From Bacteroidota bacterium (lineage in GTDB: Bacteria; Bacteroidota; Bacteroidia; B-17B0; Aurantibacillaceae): a stretch of 64,000 nucleotides of DNA. Each line of letters begins with the position of its first letter. The stretch's first letter is position 1. A model generated the notes under the pieces. That model saw only the letters and a program-made list of their open reading frames with translations, did not search any database and was not told the DNA's origin. Below, in pieces: positions 60,980 to 64,000 of this stretch. Location of the stretch: contig JAIUNM010000014.1 of NCBI GenBank assembly GCA_020162035.1, positions 1-64,000 of the forward strand, given 5' to 3'. A program made the position numbers and the translations under genes.

Positions 60980-62035
60980 ATGAGTTACATAATTTCGGGA
61001 ATACAACAAGTTGGTATTGGCGTTTCTAACGTTCACAAAGGGTTTGATTGGTATAATAAATTTTTAGGGATGGATATTCCTATTTTTGAAGAAGCTGCCG
61101 AAGCTAATTTAATGTTACCTTATACTGGCGGCAAACCACATAAAAGACACGCAATTTTAGCAATTAACTTAAAAGGAGGCGGAGGATTTGAAATTTGGCA
61201 ATACACAAGCAGAACACCCGAAGCACCAAAATTTAATCCTCAATTAGGCGATTTGGGTTTGTATTGTGCTAAAATAAAATCAGAAAACATTAATGAATCG
61301 TACAACTTTTTAAAATCTAATAATGTAAACATAATAAGCGAAATATTTAATAATCCTTTAGGTAAAAAACATTTTTTTATTAAAGATGCGTTTAATAATT
61401 TATTTGAAATAATAGAAGATGATATTTGGTTTGGTAAAGGTAAAAAATCTACCGGTGGACCAATAGGCATGATTATTGGCGTTACTAACATTGAAAAATC
61501 TATTAAATTTTACAAAGATGTTTTAGGTTACGATAAAGTATTATTTAATGAACAAAATAAATTTAATGATTTTGAAAATTTACCAAAAGGTTCAAATCAA
61601 TTTAAACGTGCAATTTTAACACACTCTAAAAAAAGAGTTGGGCCTTTTAGCCAATTGTTTGGTAATAGTTACATTGAATTAGTTGAAGCGATTGATTACA
61701 CACCTAAAAAAATATTTGAAAATAGATATTGGGGAGATTTAGGTTTTATACATTTATGTTTTGATGTTAAAAACATGAAAGCACTTGAACAGGCTTGTAT
61801 TAATGCTGGACATCCATTTACAGTTGATGGCGGAGCGGGATTTGAAATGGGAGAAGCTGCTGGGCATTTTACATATATTGAAGACCCTGATGGAGCATTA
61901 ATAGAATTTGTTGAAACTAAAAAAATGCCAATACTTAAAAAATTAAATTGGTACTTAGATTTAACTAAACGTCCGGCAGAAAAACCTTTATCATCATGGA
62001 TGTTAAAAGCTTTAAAGTTTAACAGAAAAAAATAG
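60980..62035 (+). CDS. Double-VOC-domain protein (glyoxalase / dioxygenase fold)
   Basis: The 351-residue protein has two vicinal-oxygen-chelate halves: residues 1-155 ('GIQQVGIGVSNVHKGFDWYNKFLGMD' ... 'LFEIIEDD') and 165-310 ('GMIIGVTNIEKSIKFYKDVLGYD' ... 'FIHLCFDVKNM' ... 'IEDPDGALIEFVE'). The second half keeps His and Glu positions typical of metal ligands; in the first the starting His is replaced (QVGIGV). It could be a dioxygenase, isomerase or glyoxalase-like enzyme; the substrate is unknown. It converges with the VWA gene after 7 bases. Confidence 0.85.
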   Translation: MSYIISGIQQVGIGVSNVHKGFDWYNKFLGMDIPIFEEAAEANLMLPYTGGKPHKRHAILAINLKGGGGFEIWQYTSRTPEAPKFNPQLGDLGLYCAKIKSENINESYNFLKSNNVNIISEIFNNPLGKKHFFIKDAFNNLFEIIEDDIWFGKGKKSTGGPIGMIIGVTNIEKSIKFYKDVLGYDKVLFNEQNKFNDFENLPKGSNQFKRAILTHSKKRVGPFSQLFGNSYIELVEAIDYTPKKIFENRYWGDLGFIHLCFDVKNMKALEQACINAGHPFTVDGGAGFEMGEAAGHFTYIEDPDGALIEFVETKKMPILKKLNWYLDLTKRPAEKPLSSWMLKALKFNRKK

Positions 62036-62042
62036 ATTAATT

Positions 62043-63413
62043 CTAATTTAAATTTATTTTAATTGAACTGCTACTATTTACAATAAAATTGCGTTCAACT
62101 GTTTTAGTAGATTCTTTTGCAAATTCATATCTAAATACAGCTTTGTATTTACCAGGTTGTAGATAAATAACTTCGTTTTGTAAATTATTATTTAAGTTAC
62201 ACACCCAAGTTAATTTTTGTCCATCATCTTCATAAACACTACCAAACCCAGTTCCTAATCGTGTAAATGTAACAGCCCCACTTGCGGGTACTTTAATAAT
62301 GTTAGTTGTACTTTGTTTAATTTCAACTTCATTTAATTTAATTCGAGGTAAGGTTAAAATTTCTAAGTCATATTTTCCAACAATGTATTTATCTGTTTTA
62401 CCAAAATCCTGCACATTAAGCGTTTTTAAACTTCCAGTTTTTCTTACAATTGTAGTAGGTAAATATCTTTCAATAGAACCATCTAACTCAAGCTTTAAAT
62501 AACCTTGTGGGGCATCAACTTTAATAACATTATGTATGCCTTTTGTAATATGAATGTTTTTTTTCTCTGCATTTGGTAAAGTATGCACAACTAAATCATA
62601 GTTTATATTTGGGTTTAAAACTAAAGTATCTGAATTACCTCTATGATTTATAGTATGCAAATAATTATATTTAATAGTATTTGTTCCTGCTTCATAAAAC
62701 GTCATATTTACATCGGTTTCAGTAGGTTTTTTAAGTATATCTAATAAATCAACTTGTACAGTTGTTTGGTTTATTGCCTCTGTTAAAACTAAATTTAAAA
62801 CATCTTTAAAATTTGCTTCGTTACTTACATCATAAAATTTTCCCATACAACCAAAAACATCAGCAAATTTCACATCTAAACCAACGCCAATTACAAAAGG
62901 TCTAATAAAAATGCCTTTTTTTTGCAAATCAATACTTACTTGGCAAGGGTTACCTCCACACTCTTCAATTCCATCAGTAATTAAAATAACTATGTTTCTA
63001 ACATTAGCCTTAGGGGTAAAATCATTAACACATTCTCCTAAAGAATATGCTATTGGCGTTGTGCCTAATGGCTCTAATTTTTTAATACGTTGTTTTATTT
63101 TTTCAGAGTTTGTAACAGCATCATCAAAAGGAACTTCTAATTTAGTATCCTTACAATTACGTTCAGGCTTAATAAAAGTAGTATGTCCATAACAGCGTAA
63201 AGCAAGCTCTAAGTTTGGAATATTTTTTAAGCTGTCTAAAAATTCTCCCATAACTTTTTTGGCAACTTCAATTTTAATGTTGCTGTTCCACGAGCCATAC
63301 ATACTATAGCTATCGTCAAAAATAAAAAGTATTCTATTAGTTACTTGGCTGTAATTTTTATTAATAGAAAATAAAATAATTACAAAAATTAATATTCTAT
63401 TAATACGTAACAC
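62043..63413 (-). CDS. Secreted von Willebrand factor A-domain protein
   Basis: The 456-residue protein has a signal peptide (ending 'INKNYSQ') and a VWA domain (about residues 25-220). The MIDAS is intact: D33-x-S35-x-S37 ('DDSYSMYG'), a Thr in 'LEPLGTTPIAYSL' and Asp in 'ILITDGIEECGG'. The C-terminal 230 residues are beta-rich repeats, perhaps Ig-like or PEGA-like ('GYLKLELDG', 'YDLEILTLPRI', 'PGKYKAVFRYEF'). Several Cys may form disulfides. There is no T9SS tail. A periplasmic or outer-membrane adhesion or assembly role is plausible. It lies 17 bases after the transketolase subunit on the same strand. Confidence 0.85.
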   Translation of the reverse strand: MLRINRILIFVIILFSINKNYSQVTNRILFIFDDSYSMYGSWNSNIKIEVAKKVMGEFLDSLKNIPNLELALRCYGHTTFIKPERNCKDTKLEVPFDDAVTNSEKIKQRIKKLEPLGTTPIAYSLGECVNDFTPKANVRNIVILITDGIEECGGNPCQVSIDLQKKGIFIRPFVIGVGLDVKFADVFGCMGKFYDVSNEANFKDVLNLVLTEAINQTTVQVDLLDILKKPTETDVNMTFYEAGTNTIKYNYLHTINHRGNSDTLVLNPNINYDLVVHTLPNAEKKNIHITKGIHNVIKVDAPQGYLKLELDGSIERYLPTTIVRKTGSLKTLNVQDFGKTDKYIVGKYDLEILTLPRIKLNEVEIKQSTTNIIKVPASGAVTFTRLGTGFGSVYEDDGQKLTWVCNLNNNLQNEVIYLQPGKYKAVFRYEFAKESTKTVERNFIVNSSSSIKINLN

Positions 63414-63430
63414 TTAAATAAATTAAATAA

Positions 63431-64000
63431 TTAATAATCTCCAATTGTTTCTTCTAATTGCTCAAGAGCTTTATTAAGTTGTTCATCGTTTGGAGCAGAG
63501 CCGTGCCATTTGTGTGTTCCCATCATATAATCAACCCCTTGTCCCATTTCAGTTTTCATTAAAATTACAATTGGTTTACCTTTGCCAATGTTTTCTTTAG
63601 CTTCAGTAAAACTATTAATAACTTCAGTAATATTATTACCGTTTTTATTTTCAATAACTGTAAATCCGAATGCTTCAAACTTTGCTTTTAGGTTCCCTAA
63701 ACTTAATACGTTTTCAACATCACCATCTATTTGTCTTCCGTTATAATCAACAGTTGCTATGTAATTATCTACTTTATTGGCTGCTGCATACATTGCTGCT
63801 TCCCAAATTTGTCCTTCTTGCAGTTCTCCATCTCCATGTAAACTGTAAACTATAGAGTTATCTTTATTTAATTTTTTTGCTAAAGCGGCGCCAATAGCAA
63901 CACTCATACCTTGCCCTAAAGAACCACTTGCAATTCTAACTCCTGGCAATCCTTCATGCGTTGTAGGATGCCCTTGTAGACGTGAATTTAATTTTCTAAA
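63431..64000 (-). CDS. Transketolase N-terminal subunit, 5' end outside the window
   Basis: The frame is open to the window end; the TTG at 63949 is internal ('THEGLPGVRIASGSLGQGMS' continues upstream). The visible 189 residues hold the TPP/metal region 'SLHGDGELQEGQIWEAAMYA', 'IATVDYNGRQIDG' and 'GTHKWHGSAPNDEQL', and end 'EETIGDY'. This is the C-terminus of the short N-terminal subunit of a split transketolase, not of a full-length enzyme. The C-terminal subunit gene usually follows, but here the VWA gene does. Confidence 0.9.
   Translation of the reverse strand, partial: FRKLNSRLQGHPTTHEGLPGVRIASGSLGQGMSVAIGAALAKKLNKDNSIVYSLHGDGELQEGQIWEAAMYAAANKVDNYIATVDYNGRQIDGDVENVLSLGNLKAKFEAFGFTVIENKNGNNITEVINSFTEAKENIGKGKPIVILMKTEMGQGVDYMMGTHKWHGSAPNDEQLNKALEQLEETIGDY

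Overview
This is a 64 kb chromosomal window from a low-GC (roughly 30 %, estimated by eye) member of the Bacteroidota. Four secreted proteins carry C-terminal type IX secretion (T9SS) sorting domains. There are two SusC-like TonB-dependent receptors with carboxypeptidase-regulatory N-termini. Many genes have a TAnnTTTG -7 promoter element a few bases before the start codon, and Shine-Dalgarno sequences are almost absent. The organism cannot be named further from this sequence. Gene density is very high, no gene-free stretch exceeds 300 bases, and I found no rRNA, tRNA, CRISPR array, insertion sequence or prophage.

Layout. 1-5171 (+): the 3' end of a fibre-like surface protein, an FkbM methyltransferase, a lipoprotein and a large T9SS cargo. 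5185-8641 (-): uvrA and recR. 8760-11917 (+): a sodium:solute symporter and an O-antigen ligase-like protein. 12089-16608 (-): a small membrane protein, a TonB-dependent receptor and a secreted RCC1 propeller, apparently one surface operon. 16673-24818 (-): cystathionine beta-synthase, yidC, a very large BNR/sortilin-like T9SS cargo and ndk. 24942-27422 (+): a T9SS cargo, rnz and a NarL-type regulator. 27432-31521: nadB (-); nfu, a dCMP deaminase and a very basic secreted protein (+); nrnA (-). 31601-33101 (+): rpsU, xerC and hpf. 33174-37795 (-): rimP-nusA-infB. 38009-39447: a small membrane protein and dxr. 39486-44677 (+): a TPP riboswitch, a TonB-dependent receptor, mntR and an Nramp-Usp fusion. 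44669-51906 (-): ettA, a beta-barrel, a tandem Usp and a LecA-like secreted protein; then a NlpC/P60 lipoprotein, a membrane protein, an OmpH-like protein and a MazG-like enzyme. 51999-54642 (+): an E1 alpha/beta fusion dehydrogenase and a YdeI/OmdA protein. 54635-59462 (-): metG, a secreted unknown, tsaC and a PaaE-like reductase. 59445-62035 (+): a degenerate NUMOD4/HNH protein, an LD-carboxypeptidase and a double-VOC protein. 62043-64000 (-): a VWA protein and a transketolase N-terminal subunit cut by the window end.

Most genes are housekeeping. The more distinctive parts are: the TPP-riboswitch receptor followed by an MntR/Nramp-Usp pair, with two well-formed inverted repeats at the mntR promoter; a pair of 12-bp direct repeats, 21 bp apart, ahead of the BNR T9SS gene; the face-to-face metG/NUMOD4 promoters around a 12-bp palindrome, next to a catalytically dead HNH protein with a helix-turn-helix; the small-protein/receptor/RCC1 operon; and a LecA-like domain in a secreted protein co-oriented with stress proteins. 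I see no single large undescribed system. The best candidates are these regulatory arrangements and the uncharacterised proteins they control.
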